Origin: Streptomyces sp. NBC_00285
Lineage (GTDB): Bacteria; Actinomycetota; Actinomycetes; Streptomycetales; Streptomycetaceae
Length of the DNA: 64,000 bases
Assembly (NCBI RefSeq): GCF_036174265.1
Contig: NZ_CP108055.1
Span: 3,410,001-3,474,000 of the forward strand
Reading direction: 5' to 3'
A program made the translations under genes and the position numbers. Positions 40,632 through 49,513 of the stretch are shown piece after piece. The first letter of the stretch is position 1, and each line of letters opens with the position of its first letter. The notes beneath the pieces were generated by a model, which saw nothing but the letters and a program-made list of their open reading frames with translations, was not told where the DNA came from and searched no databases.

Positions 40632-43589
40632 GTGGGGGCGGAGCCGGTAGTTGGGGACGGCGGATACGGGGCTCCCTTACTGGGCCGCTCCGTCGAACTG
40701 TCACGGTTGGACGAATTGCTCGACCGCGCGGCAGGCGACGCGCACGGCACGGCGAGGGGCGAGGAGTTCGGTGGCGGCCGTTCCCGGCTCGTCGACATCA
40801 CCGGTGAGGCCGGCATCGGCAAGAGCCGACTGCTCGGCGAGGTCTGCGCCCGGGCGCGCCGACGGGGAATGACGGTTCTGCGCGGCAGAGCCACGGAGTA
40901 CGAGCGGCAGGTGCCGTTCCAGGTGTTCACCGACGCGCTCGCCCACCTCGAACCGCACGCCCTGGACGGCTTCCAGGAGACCGACGCGATCGCGCCCCTC
41001 CTTCAGCGGAGCGGCGCGGTCGACCGTTTCGGACTGCACCGGTCCGCCGCCGCCCTGCTCGCCCGGCTCGCCGGCCCGTCCGGACTGCTGCTGGCCCTCG
41101 ACGACCTGCACTGGGCGGACCCGGCGTCACTGGAACTGCTGGACCATCTCGTACGCCATCCCGTGCACGCCCCCGTCGTCCTGGCCGTGACCCGCCGCGA
41201 CCGCCAGAGTCCCGAGTCCCTCGCCGCGAGGCTCACCCGAGGACTCGACACCGGCACGGTCGTCCGACTCGGCCTGAGACCGCTGAGCGCACGCGACTGC
41301 GCCGAACTGGCCGGCCCCGGCCTGCAACCCGCCGAGACCACCGCGCTGTACGCGGCGAGCGAGGGCAACCCGTTCTACTTCCTGACCCTCCTCCAGGCCC
41401 ACCGCGCGGGTACGACGCCCGAGTCCTCGGCGCCGCCCGGGCTCGGCACCCTGCTGCTGGACGAACTCACCGCGCTCGCCCCCTCCCGGGTCGGCATCAT
41501 CGAGGCCGTGGCGATACTGGGCGAACACGCCACGCCCGCGATGGTGAGCCGGGTGACCGACCGCTCCGGCACCGCGTTCACCGACGACGTCCACGCTCTG
41601 ACCCGGCGCGACCTGCTGCGCTCCGCCCCGCAGGGCCTGCTGACCCTGCGGCATCCGGTCGTGCGGACCCTCGTCCACGAGAGCACGCCCTTCCTGCGGC
41701 GCGTCGAGATCCATCGGCTCGCCGCACGGGAACTGGCCCGCGCCGGTGCCTCCGCCGCCGAGCGCGCCCACCACGTGGAACGGTCGCTGACCGCTTGGGA
41801 CCCGGCGGCGGTGGCCGTGCTCGACGAGGCCGCCGCAAGGACCGCCCGAACGGCCCCGGCGAGCTGCGCCCACTGGCTCGATGTGGCCCTGCGCCACCTT
41901 CCGCACACTCCCGAACACGCCGCCCGGCGACGTGAGTTGGTCCTGAGACGGGCCCACGCCCTGGCCGCCTGCGGTGGTCTGCGCGAGAGTCGCGACCTGC
42001 TCCAGGAGCTGATCGCCACCCCGCGGCGGCCGGCCGACGTCCAGGCCGGCGCCGAGGACCGGAGTCTCCGAGTGCGCGCGGTCGTCCTGTGCGCGCTGGT
42101 GGAGCGCCACCTGGGTCGCTGCACCGAGGCCGTCGCGCTGCTGCGCCGCGAGCTGGCCCGCGGCCCCGCACCGGCCGACGTCGTCCGGCTCGGCCTGGAG
42201 CTCGGCTCGGCCGCGCCCCAGGACAGCGGCACCTCCTACACCGAGGTGCGCCCCGCCGTCGAGGCGGCGCTCGCGGCGGCCCGGTCCATGGGGGACGAGG
42301 TCGGGGAGGCGGGCGTCCTGGCCGTCGCCGCCCTGGGAGAGGCGTACGAGGGCAACATGACCGCCGCGCACGGACTGGCCCGCCAGGCCGCCGCCCTGGT
42401 CGACTCCCTGCCCGACAACGACCTCACCGCGCTGTGCGAACCACTGGCCCGGCTCGGCTGGGCGGAGGCCTTCCTGGAGCACTACCCGGACGCGGAGCGG
42501 CACGCGGAGCGCGGCCTCGACATCGCCCGCCGCAGCGGTCAGCTCTATGTCGTGCCCCATCTGCTGCTGTGCCTGTCCCATGTACGGGTCCAGACCTGCC
42601 GGATCTCCTCGGCGCTGGAACTCGCCGACCGGGCCGAGGACATCGCCCGCGGGATCGGCAGCGGCCAGTTGCTCGCGTTCGTACTGGCGAGCAAGGCCGC
42701 GGCTCTCGTCGCCGCCTGCCCGCCGGGCGATCCGCGACCTCTCGCCGTCGCCGAGGAAGCGGTGGCCGCGGCCGGTCCCGGGGTCGGCTGGTGGGCCTCC
42801 ACGGCCTGGTGCATCTTCGGCTGGGCCGCGCTCATGGCCGGAGACCCGGTCCGCGCGCGGGACGCGATGCTCCAGGCGGGCGGCCCCGAACTGCAGCGGA
42901 TCCAGCCCTCGTTGCGGCCGCTCTACCTGGAGATCCTGGTCACGTCCGCCCTGGTGACGGGCAGGCCCGAGGAGGCCCGCGGCTGGGCCGAGCGGGCGCG
43001 GAAGGAGGCGGAACAGCTGGGGCTGCCGATGCTCCGGTCGTCCGCGCTGCGCAGCGGCGCCCATCTGCCGCTGGCTCAGGGGGACATGGCAGCGGCGGCG
43101 GACCTCTTCGCGGAAGCCGCGGCGGAGAGCGCCCGTTGCGGCGCGGTCTTCTGGGAGGCCCACTCCCTGCTGCTCGGCGCCCCTCTGGAAGCGGCGGCCG
43201 GCCGGGTCCGCAGCGGTGCGCGCGCCTGGCTCCGAGGGCGCCGACTCGCCGAGGCGGGCGGCAGCGGCATGCTGGTCGGCCTCGCCGATGCCACCCGGCC
43301 GCCCGGTGGCGGCCCCGAGGCGCCGTACGACTCACCGGACCGCGCCGAACTCGCCGAGCGGCTGGCCGCCCTGACAGCCCGGGAGCTGGAGATAGCCGAG
43401 CTGGTGGCGCAGGGACTGACCAGCCAGGCCATCGCGGACCGGCTCTACGTCAGCCGGCGTACCGTCGAGACCCACGTCTCCCGCGCCTTCCGCAAGACCG
43501 GGGTCTCCTCGCGTACCGCCCTTGCCACGCTGATGGCCCGCCGCCGCACCGGGAGCCGTTTCGGGGACACCCGCGCCGAGCAGGACTGA
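40632..43589 (+). CDS. LuxR-family LAL-type transcriptional regulator (second)
   Basis: A 985-residue LAL regulator. The N-terminal ATPase begins PLLGRSVELSRLDELL, with Walker A GEAGIGKS (about 58-65) and Walker B LLALDDLHWADP (about 152-163). Helical TPR-like repeats fill the middle. A C-terminal LuxR HTH (LTARELEIAELVAQGLTSQAIADRLYVSRRTVETHVSRAFRKTG) closes it. Compared with the LAL at 21391 it has a longer N-terminus and the classic LGRxxE opening, so the two are separate lineages rather than a duplication. GTG at 40632 follows GGGGG by 5 nt. Targets are unknown. Confidence 0.85.
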   Translation: MGAEPVVGDGGYGAPLLGRSVELSRLDELLDRAAGDAHGTARGEEFGGGRSRLVDITGEAGIGKSRLLGEVCARARRRGMTVLRGRATEYERQVPFQVFTDALAHLEPHALDGFQETDAIAPLLQRSGAVDRFGLHRSAAALLARLAGPSGLLLALDDLHWADPASLELLDHLVRHPVHAPVVLAVTRRDRQSPESLAARLTRGLDTGTVVRLGLRPLSARDCAELAGPGLQPAETTALYAASEGNPFYFLTLLQAHRAGTTPESSAPPGLGTLLLDELTALAPSRVGIIEAVAILGEHATPAMVSRVTDRSGTAFTDDVHALTRRDLLRSAPQGLLTLRHPVVRTLVHESTPFLRRVEIHRLAARELARAGASAAERAHHVERSLTAWDPAAVAVLDEAAARTARTAPASCAHWLDVALRHLPHTPEHAARRRELVLRRAHALAACGGLRESRDLLQELIATPRRPADVQAGAEDRSLRVRAVVLCALVERHLGRCTEAVALLRRELARGPAPADVVRLGLELGSAAPQDSGTSYTEVRPAVEAALAAARSMGDEVGEAGVLAVAALGEAYEGNMTAAHGLARQAAALVDSLPDNDLTALCEPLARLGWAEAFLEHYPDAERHAERGLDIARRSGQLYVVPHLLLCLSHVRVQTCRISSALELADRAEDIARGIGSGQLLAFVLASKAAALVAACPPGDPRPLAVAEEAVAAAGPGVGWWASTAWCIFGWAALMAGDPVRARDAMLQAGGPELQRIQPSLRPLYLEILVTSALVTGRPEEARGWAERARKEAEQLGLPMLRSSALRSGAHLPLAQGDMAAAADLFAEAAAESARCGAVFWEAHSLLLGAPLEAAAGRVRSGARAWLRGRRLAEAGGSGMLVGLADATRPPGGGPEAPYDSPDRAELAERLAALTARELEIAELVAQGLTSQAIADRLYVSRRTVETHVSRAFRKTGVSSRTALATLMARRRTGSRFGDTRAEQD

Positions 43590-43609
43590 GCCTGCTCCGG
43601 GTGCCCTCG

Positions 43610-43645
43610 GCGGTGATCGGTGAGCCTGCGCGGACCGGTCACCGC
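43610..43645. terminator. hairpin after the second LAL gene
   Basis: GCGGTGATCGGT pairs with ACCGGTCACCGC (one G-T pair) across a 12-nt loop between convergent genes. Confidence 0.5.
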
Positions 43646-43665
43646 GGTCGCGGCCGGGGAGCCGC

Positions 43666-44523
43666 CTACCTGACGTCGACGAAGTCGCCCGGCGCCGTCG
43701 CGGTGCCGGTCGTGCCGGTGCCGGCGAAGACGAAGCGGTAGTAGCCGTCGGAGACTGCCTTGGTGGTGGCCTTCAGGGTGCCGGTGCTGCTGGTGTTGAC
43801 CGTCTTGAGGGTGGTGTAGGTGCTGGTGCCCTTCTTGCGGAACTGCAACTTCACCGGCTGGGTCGCGTATCCCGCGTACTTGCCCGTGGTCCAGTTGGCG
43901 CGGCTCAGCTTGCCGGTGACCGTGATGGTCTTCCCCTTCTTCACCGGCTCCGGGGAGGCGTTGGCGGTCAGTGTGGCGGCACGCTTGATGCTGCTCCTGA
44001 CGACGTCGTCGTCGATACTGATGTTCAGGTAGAGGTCGAAGGCGCCCAGGAAGAGTTTCCAGGGCCCCGCGGTGCCGTTGCCGTCCTTGAAGTCGACCGC
44101 GGGGTCGATGGTGAAGACCGCCTTGCAGCTGTAGCTGTAGCCGCCCTCGACCGTCGTCTCATTGCAGACTGGGTCGTCGTCCGTCCCCAGGGCGCCGGTG
44201 ATGGTGTCCGTGCTCGAACTGTCGGTGCCCTGCCACAGGAACGCCTGGGTGAGGGCCAGGCCCTCCTCGTCGAAGGCGGTGAACATGACGGGAACGGACT
44301 TCTTGCCGGTGACGCCGAGAACGACGTCCTTGCCGTTGTTGAGCAGCCCGTCCTTGAAGGTGGTGCCGCCCACCGCGTCCTTCGGCTGGACGCTCTGAGC
44401 GGCGAAGGCTCTCAGACCCGTCGCCGCTCCAGGGTGCTCCGCCGCCTGGGCGGCACCCGGAAGAACGAGCGCCGAGAGCACGACCGCGCCGGAAAGGACG
44501 GCGGTCGCCGTGTGTGTACGCAT
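43666..44523 (-). CDS. secreted protein of unknown function
   Basis: A 285-residue exported protein: a Sec signal peptide (THTATAVLSGAVVLSALVLPGAAQA) and then a beta-rich, Thr/Lys-rich body. Two parts can be seen: about 40-165 (with VCNETTVEGGYSYSCKAVF, whose two cysteines may form a disulfide) and about 175-285, an Ig-like repeat module of the type found in Streptomyces cell-surface proteins (GKTITVTGKLSRANW, KLQFRKKGTSTYTTLKTV). No catalytic motif was recognised. ATG at 44523 has GGGGA 6 nt upstream. It is followed upstream on the same strand by a lipoprotein gene after 106 bp. Confidence 0.7.
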   Translation of the reverse strand: MRTHTATAVLSGAVVLSALVLPGAAQAAEHPGAATGLRAFAAQSVQPKDAVGGTTFKDGLLNNGKDVVLGVTGKKSVPVMFTAFDEEGLALTQAFLWQGTDSSSTDTITGALGTDDDPVCNETTVEGGYSYSCKAVFTIDPAVDFKDGNGTAGPWKLFLGAFDLYLNISIDDDVVRSSIKRAATLTANASPEPVKKGKTITVTGKLSRANWTTGKYAGYATQPVKLQFRKKGTSTYTTLKTVNTSSTGTLKATTKAVSDGYYRFVFAGTGTTGTATAPGDFVDVR

Positions 44524-44629
44524 GTGATGTCCCCAGGAAGATGTCGGCCGGCCCTGCCGAAGTGTCCTTGTGGCAGGGCCTGTTGATGTGGTGAAACGTT
44601 CGGTGCCCGCCCGGACCCCGCGGACGGGC

Positions 44630-45493
44630 TCAGGGCGAGGGAGAGCGGAGGACGTCGTCGATGTCGAAGCTGTAGTCGGGCGTCGGCAAGAGGTCCGTCG
44701 GGTAGAGGTCCGTCGGCTGGGAGCCCGGTGCGGGTACGTCGGCCGGGTCGGCGGTGGGCTTGCCCTCCGGGCTGCACACCTGCGGTGCCGAGGGCTCGGA
44801 CAGTTCGTGGTCGGCGACCCGCTCCGACCGGAAGTCCACCGTGGCGCGGCCCCAGGAGTCCTCGCGGCCGCCGACATCGACCTCCTTGGGCAGTTCCTTG
44901 CTCTTCAGCGGCTTGCCCACGGTGATCGAGAGGAGGGCGCCCTCGCAGGGGCTGCGGTCCTTGGCGTCGAAGGACGCGGGCGGGAGGACCGTCCGGTCGA
45001 CGCTGCCGTCCACGCGGAGTTCGACGCGCTTCACATGGCGGATGTCGAAGTAGTAGTCGGCTCGCCTCCCGTCCGAGAGCCGGTCGTTGTCGGTGACGGT
45101 CGCGACTCCGTAGACCAGTTTCCAGAACTCGACCTGCACAGTGATCTTCCGGCAGAGCGGGCCGTACCCCGGCACGCTGAGCAACGTCACCTCGTCGCCC
45201 TGGTAGTTCTCCTTGGGTGTGTCCATGAGGAGCCGGACCCAGTCCTTGGTCTGCTCGGCCGACCACCCCGTGTTGTCGTGACAGCCCGACGCCCCGGTCG
45301 GATACGGCGGTGAAGGGGACGGGGTCGGCAAGGGGCTCGGCGACTCGGACCACTCTGTCGCGCTCTCGGACGGATCCCCGGGAAGGGCCGTGCCGTGGGC
45401 GCTCGAACACCCCCCGGTGAGCAGGACGGTCACGGCGACGGCCGCGACGACGGGCACGACGGAGTTCTTCGACCCGGATATGCGCCTCGGCAT
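44630..45493 (-). CDS. hypothetical lipoprotein
   Basis: A 287-residue putative lipoprotein: a lipobox LLTGGC after a hydrophobic N-terminus (VVPVVAAVAVTVLLTGGC), then a Ser/Pro-rich linker and a soluble domain of about 200 residues. I do not recognise the domain. The body is rich in Asp and Lys with a conserved-looking CHDNTGWSAEQTKDW segment and ends in a Pro/Thr tail. The start at 45493 lies 5 bp after the stop of the upstream small membrane protein gene, whose last codons provide the RBS (GTGAGG), so the two form an operon. Confidence 0.7.
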   Translation of the reverse strand: MPRRISGSKNSVVPVVAAVAVTVLLTGGCSSAHGTALPGDPSESATEWSESPSPLPTPSPSPPYPTGASGCHDNTGWSAEQTKDWVRLLMDTPKENYQGDEVTLLSVPGYGPLCRKITVQVEFWKLVYGVATVTDNDRLSDGRRADYYFDIRHVKRVELRVDGSVDRTVLPPASFDAKDRSPCEGALLSITVGKPLKSKELPKEVDVGGREDSWGRATVDFRSERVADHELSEPSAPQVCSPEGKPTADPADVPAPGSQPTDLYPTDLLPTPDYSFDIDDVLRSPSP

Positions 45494-45498
45494 GTGCC

Positions 45499-45903
45499 TC
45501 ACCCGCCGAACCAGCGCCTGGCCTCGGCGGAACCGATGCCCCTCAGCACGACGAGGGGCAGGACGATTCCCAGGAGAACCGAGACGCCGCCCCCCTGGAA
45601 CAGGCCCACCACGCAGCTCAGCAGGCTCAGTGTCTCGATGACGATGACCGTGACACGTATGCCGTGCGACCGCGTGCGCGCGAAGACGCCGCACAGCAGA
45701 AGCGCCCCGGCGATCGCCAGCGTCACCACGGCCAGGAACCGGAGGAGCCCGGCCCCTTCGTCCCGGCCGTGGTCCACCGCGTCGTTCACCACGGCCAGCA
45801 CCAGGAATCCCGCCGCCAGGTTCAACACGGCCTGGACCCATACACCCACGATCGCCAGCTTGACGTTCCCCGGCATCTGCGCTTTCACGCTCGGTGTTGT
45901 CAT
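45499..45903 (-). CDS. small integral membrane protein, 134 aa
   Basis: Four predicted transmembrane helices (about 15-38, 50-75, 80-105 and 108-125) with short loops and no recognised motif. The ATG at 45903 lacks a Shine-Dalgarno sequence, and an internal ATG ten codons later is an alternative start. It precedes the lipoprotein gene by 5 bp. Its promoter region carries two GTACGTAT repeats 13 bp apart. Confidence 0.65.
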   Translation of the reverse strand: MTTPSVKAQMPGNVKLAIVGVWVQAVLNLAAGFLVLAVVNDAVDHGRDEGAGLLRFLAVVTLAIAGALLLCGVFARTRSHGIRVTVIVIETLSLLSCVVGLFQGGGVSVLLGIVLPLVVLRGIGSAEARRWFGG

Positions 45904-46284
45904 GAGCGCAAGAAAACGCCACGGACGGCGGGGAGACGTCGGTAGGAGTACGTATTAAAGGTACGTATGCGCACACGTGACGGAGGCTCAGGGCGTCCTG
46001 CCGGCGCCCTCCCTGTCCGGCACGGTGCTCGCCGTCGTCGCCCAGGGTGCCGAACTCCTCGCCCTGGTCGACCGGGTCCATGAGTACGGAGCCATGCAGT
46101 AACGCGTCGCATCGCCGGATGCCCAGGCCACCCCGGGCATCCGGCGCTGACGAAGCCGTCCGAAGCACGTCGTCATGTCGACCGTCCCGCGGAGGCGTTT
46201 TCGTGCCCTTCCGCAGTACCGATGCGCGGCCTGTCCCGGGAGGGAGAACCCTGGCGCGCCGGTCGTCGGCGGCCTCTCGGCGGA
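45904..46284. other. intergenic region
   Basis: 381 bp between the small membrane protein and the secreted GH32 gene. Near 45948-45968 it has the repeated GTACGTAT motif. A 41-codon frame at 45977-46102 (VTEAQGVLPAPSLSGTVLAVV...) ends in TAA, but has no RBS or known relative and I do not call it a gene. Confidence 0.4.
45948..45968. promoter_or_regulatory. two GTACGTAT repeats, 13 bp apart
   Basis: GTACGTAT at 45948-45955 and 45961-45968 flank TTAAAG in an AT-rich patch 45-65 bp upstream of the small membrane protein gene. The hexamer TACGTA is itself palindromic. Candidate promoter/operator. Confidence 0.35.
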
Positions 46285-47904
46285 TCAGACCGTGAACTCC
46301 CGGATCACCACGTTCCGGAACACCGCCTGCCCGTCGATCGTGAACAGCGCCAGTGCGGTGTCGGACGGGTCGGGGAAGGCCTCGGTCGAGTGCACGTACC
46401 GGCCGTCGCCGACGAACATCTCGACGGATGTCCGGTCGACGAGGATCCGCAGGCGGACCGTGCCGGCGGACAGGTCGAAGGGCGTGCGGCTCTCCTGCCA
46501 GCGGCCGGAGGTGTCGGGGCTGATGGTGTAACCGCGGTTGACGAAGGCGTAGTTGCCGTAGACCCCCGCGTCAATGTGCCGCCCACCGTCCGACGACCGT
46601 CGCAACTGGAGCCCGGCACCGGACAGTTGGGCCCAGGTGATGTCACAGGTCAGCTCGTACGCGGTACCCGTGTAGCCGAGCAGTCGCGTGCCGTCGACCG
46701 TGATGTCGCCGAGGTTCACCGTGCGCGACACGTGGTTGTCCAGGGCCGCCACCGGCTGGGACGCCAGGTAGTAGGTACCCGACGACGCCTGCTGCAGCCG
46801 TACTTCGCGGACGATCGAGTCGGTGCCGTTGAAGCCGTCGCAGGCCATCGTGGGCGTGGTGGTCGCGTAGTCCCAGTGGTTCAGCCAGCCGATCGCGTAC
46901 CGTGCGGCCGGGTCGAGGACCCCGTTCGCGTCACGTCTTTCGAAGGTGACCGCCGCGTACCAGTCCCAGCCGTGGTCCAGCCACTGGGGATCGGACGCGT
47001 CGGCGGTGAAGGTCGTACCGTCGAAGGCACCCGTCCAGTACGCGAACGTGCTCGGCAGCCCGGAGCCCTTGGCGTTGGCGCTGACGCCCAGGACCCACTT
47101 CCAGGTCCCGTTCGCCGCCCTGATGCGGAACAGGTCGGGGCACTCCAGGACGCCGATGCCGCCCTTGATGAAGCCGCCGACGTACGTCCACGCCTTGAGG
47201 TCGGTGGAGTGGTAGAAGCCCACTTTGTCGTTCTCGGCGAGCGCCATCACCCACCGCCCGCGCTCCTCGTCGCGGATCACCTTGGGGTCACGGAAGTCCC
47301 GTACACCGGGGTTGGCGAGGACCGGGGCGGTGCCGTGATTCGTGAAGGTGCGGCCGTTGTCCGTCGAGTAGTACAGGTACTGGGCCTGGGTGACCTCGTC
47401 GGGAGCCATGGTGGCGATGACGATCACCGCGCCCGCGCCGAAGCCCGCCGTGTCGTCCGTGTCGACCACCGCCGAGCCGGACCAGACATCGCCGTTGGAC
47501 GTCGTGTCCTTCGGCACGGCGATGCCCCGGTCGGTGAAGGAGACGAGGTCGGTGCTGGTGGCCAGGCGCCAGGCGGTGCCGGCCGTCGTGCCGCCCGTCG
47601 AGTAGTCGGGGTTGTAGAGGTAGTAGTAGCGGTACTCGCCGTTGATCCAGACCGGGCGCTGCGGGTCGTTCATCCACTGGTCGGGGACCGTGAAGTGGTA
47701 CTCGGCGCGGTAGCTGCCCGTGCACGCGGCCGTCGCCTCGTCGGGCACCGCCACCGCGGGTCCCATGAGGCCCGGCAGCAGAGTGCCGGCGGCGCCGGCG
47801 GCCGAGGCCGTCAGCACCGACCGCCTGGACAGAATCCCCCTTGGGTCCGGCAGGCCCGGCAGGCCCGACGGACGACCTGGCGAACTCCTCTTCATGCCAC
47901 GCAT
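46285..47904 (-). CDS. Tat-exported GH32 fructan hydrolase (levanase/inulinase-like)
   Basis: A 539-residue exported GH32 enzyme. SRRSVLTASAAGAAGTLL (Arg27-Arg28) is a twin-arginine signal. The five-bladed propeller contains WMNDP with nucleophile Asp80, FRDPKV, and acid/base Glu in VLECPD; the C-terminal beta-sandwich (about 390-539) is also present. GH32 enzymes of this kind release fructose from levan, inulin or sucrose. ATG at 47904 has AAGGGAG 7 nt upstream. It is divergent from the sugar-transport operon, and an operator-like TAACGAGTTA sits between its -35-like TTGACC and start, so it is probably controlled with that operon by the LacI protein. Confidence 0.9.
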   Translation of the reverse strand: MRGMKRSSPGRPSGLPGLPDPRGILSRRSVLTASAAGAAGTLLPGLMGPAVAVPDEATAACTGSYRAEYHFTVPDQWMNDPQRPVWINGEYRYYYLYNPDYSTGGTTAGTAWRLATSTDLVSFTDRGIAVPKDTTSNGDVWSGSAVVDTDDTAGFGAGAVIVIATMAPDEVTQAQYLYYSTDNGRTFTNHGTAPVLANPGVRDFRDPKVIRDEERGRWVMALAENDKVGFYHSTDLKAWTYVGGFIKGGIGVLECPDLFRIRAANGTWKWVLGVSANAKGSGLPSTFAYWTGAFDGTTFTADASDPQWLDHGWDWYAAVTFERRDANGVLDPAARYAIGWLNHWDYATTTPTMACDGFNGTDSIVREVRLQQASSGTYYLASQPVAALDNHVSRTVNLGDITVDGTRLLGYTGTAYELTCDITWAQLSGAGLQLRRSSDGGRHIDAGVYGNYAFVNRGYTISPDTSGRWQESRTPFDLSAGTVRLRILVDRTSVEMFVGDGRYVHSTEAFPDPSDTALALFTIDGQAVFRNVVIREFTV

Positions 47905-47967
47905 CGTGCGGCTCCCTTCCCCGACATCGTCGTCGGGACGCGGCTCATTCTGACCGGAACCGTAGAC

Positions 47968-47978
47968 CTAACTCGTTA
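47968..47978. promoter_or_regulatory. LacI operator candidate at the GH32 promoter
   Basis: On the minus strand TAACGAGTTAG: TAAC and GTTA flank a 2-nt centre. It lies just downstream of TTGACC (47981-47986), inside the likely promoter of the exported GH32 gene. Confidence 0.6.
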
Positions 47979-48034
47979 AAGGTCAAGCCATCGCGCACAG
48001 TCCGTTCACGTAACTTCCCATCCGAACACATCCC

Positions 48035-48064
48035 TTGACAGAGCCGTAGCGGGGTTCTCATCAT
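48035..48064 (+). promoter_or_regulatory. promoter of the fructan transport operon
   Basis: TTGACA (48035-48040) and CATCAT (48059-48064) are 18 nt apart. The predicted start of transcription, near 48071, is just before the operator at 48082. Confidence 0.5.
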
Positions 48065-48081
48065 CGTGGAATCAACCTCGG

Positions 48082-48095
48082 CTAACACGAGTTAG
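48082..48095. promoter_or_regulatory. LacI operator candidate before the binding-protein gene
   Basis: CTAAC-ACGA-GTTAG, a perfect 5-bp inverted repeat sharing CGAGTTAG with the site at the GH32 promoter. It ends 8 bp before the ATG of the binding-protein gene, downstream of the predicted promoter, where a bound repressor would block transcription. Confidence 0.7.
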
Positions 48096-48103
48096 GCTCC
48101 CCG

Positions 48104-49513
48104 ATGACCGACTCGCTCCTCTCCCGACGGGCCCTGATGCGCTACGGCGCGTACGGCGCCGGAGCCGCCGCTCTGGCCGGTGTCGCGACCGAATGGGACC
48201 GCCTCACCGCCGCCGACATCCCCGGCCGCGACGACGGCTCGCTCGTCATCGCCACCCTGGGCTCCGCCTTCAACCCCGAGGCGCAACGCGCGCTGCGCGA
48301 CGGATTCCGCGAGGTACACCCCGACATCAAAATCCGTATCAACCCCGTGCAGGCCTACGACTGGTCGGACTTCTTCTCCAAGATCCTCACCCAGATCGCC
48401 GCGGGCACGGCACCCGACCTCGTGTACGTCGCCACCGAGGGCGTGCAGCTCTTCGCCCAGCGGCTCGGCGTACCCCTGGACCGGTGGGCGAAGCGGGACG
48501 CGGCCGAGCTGCGCTCGTACTTCGCCGACGTCCATCCCTCGCTGGTCGAGTCGATGATGTACGAGGGGAGCCTCCACCAGCTGCCGGTCGAGTTCAACGC
48601 GGCCGACATGTACCTCAACAGCCAGGTCCTCGAACGCGCGGGCGCCGAACTCCCCGACGACGACTGGACCCACGACGACTTCACGGCGCTGCTGCGCGCG
48701 ATGAAACGCAGCAACGGCGACCGGTTCACCCCGTACTTCTGGACCAACAGGCTGTGGGGTGGAGTGGTCCCCTGGCTCTTCGCCAACGGCACCAACCTCC
48801 TCACCGAGTCCAAGGCCCCCGGCGGTAACTGGCTCTGGAACTCCTTCTATCCCGAGGCGGAGCGGCGCGGCCGGGGCGGCGGCTACCGGTGGACGACACC
48901 CCTGGCGGACTCCGACCGGGTCGCGGAGGTCTACGACTACCTCTCCTCCCTCATCCAGGACGACCTGTGCACCCGGCCCGAGGGCGGTGACGGCCGCAAC
49001 CTCGTCGGCGTCTTCTCCACCGGCCGCGTCGGTGTCACCCCTGCGGGCGGGTTCTGGGCCGGCGGCCTGCACGAGGCGGGCATGAAACCGGGCGACTACG
49101 ACGTCCGGTACTTCCCCCGCTGGCGCACACGGCGTCACCAGTTCGGCGCCGCCGGGTACGCGATGCTGCGCACGTCGAAGATGCGGGACGAGGCCTGGGA
49201 GTTCATCAAGTACACCGCCCGCAAGGACGTGATGACCCAGCTCTTCGCAGCCAACCAGACCACTCCGGCCCGCCGTTCCATGGTCGACGCGGCCCGCTAC
49301 CGGGAGACAGGACCGGCCCACTGGCAGGTCTTCTACGACACCCTCGACAAGATTCCCACCACCGGCCCGATCCCGGCCCCGCCGCAGGTCAACGAGGTCG
49401 AGCAGCTGCTGATCAAGCACACCGGAACCGCCCTCGCGAGCCCCGGTGCGGTGCGTCCCGCGCTGCGCCGGCTGCAGGGGGACCTGGAGAAGGCCATGGA
49501 GCGTGAGCTGTGA
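48104..49513 (+). CDS. ABC transporter sugar-binding protein
   Basis: A 469-residue extracellular solute-binding protein of the MalE class. Its N-terminus is a Tat-like signal (SRRALMRYGAYGAGAAALAGVA, Arg8-Arg9) without a lipobox cysteine. The body has FREVHPDIKIRINPVQAYDWSDFFSKILTQIAAGTAPDLVYV, ANGTNLLTES and the C-terminal AWEFIKYTARKD typical of this class. It would bind fructose-containing oligosaccharides, judging from the GH32 genes on both sides. There is no clear RBS before ATG at 48104. Its stop overlaps the next start as GTGA. Confidence 0.85.
   Translation: MTDSLLSRRALMRYGAYGAGAAALAGVATEWDRLTAADIPGRDDGSLVIATLGSAFNPEAQRALRDGFREVHPDIKIRINPVQAYDWSDFFSKILTQIAAGTAPDLVYVATEGVQLFAQRLGVPLDRWAKRDAAELRSYFADVHPSLVESMMYEGSLHQLPVEFNAADMYLNSQVLERAGAELPDDDWTHDDFTALLRAMKRSNGDRFTPYFWTNRLWGGVVPWLFANGTNLLTESKAPGGNWLWNSFYPEAERRGRGGGYRWTTPLADSDRVAEVYDYLSSLIQDDLCTRPEGGDGRNLVGVFSTGRVGVTPAGGFWAGGLHEAGMKPGDYDVRYFPRWRTRRHQFGAAGYAMLRTSKMRDEAWEFIKYTARKDVMTQLFAANQTTPARRSMVDAARYRETGPAHWQVFYDTLDKIPTTGPIPAPPQVNEVEQLLIKHTGTALASPGAVRPALRRLQGDLEKAMEREL

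Noticed and set aside
45977..46102. 41-codon plus-strand frame (VTEAQGVLPAPSLSG...)
   Set aside because: Plausible codon use but no RBS, no relative that I recognise and no partner gene.
48081..48090. GGCTAACACG also found at 57987-57996 before the ABC transporter
   Set aside because: The second site lacks the palindromic partner half of the LacI site, so it is unlikely to be the same operator.
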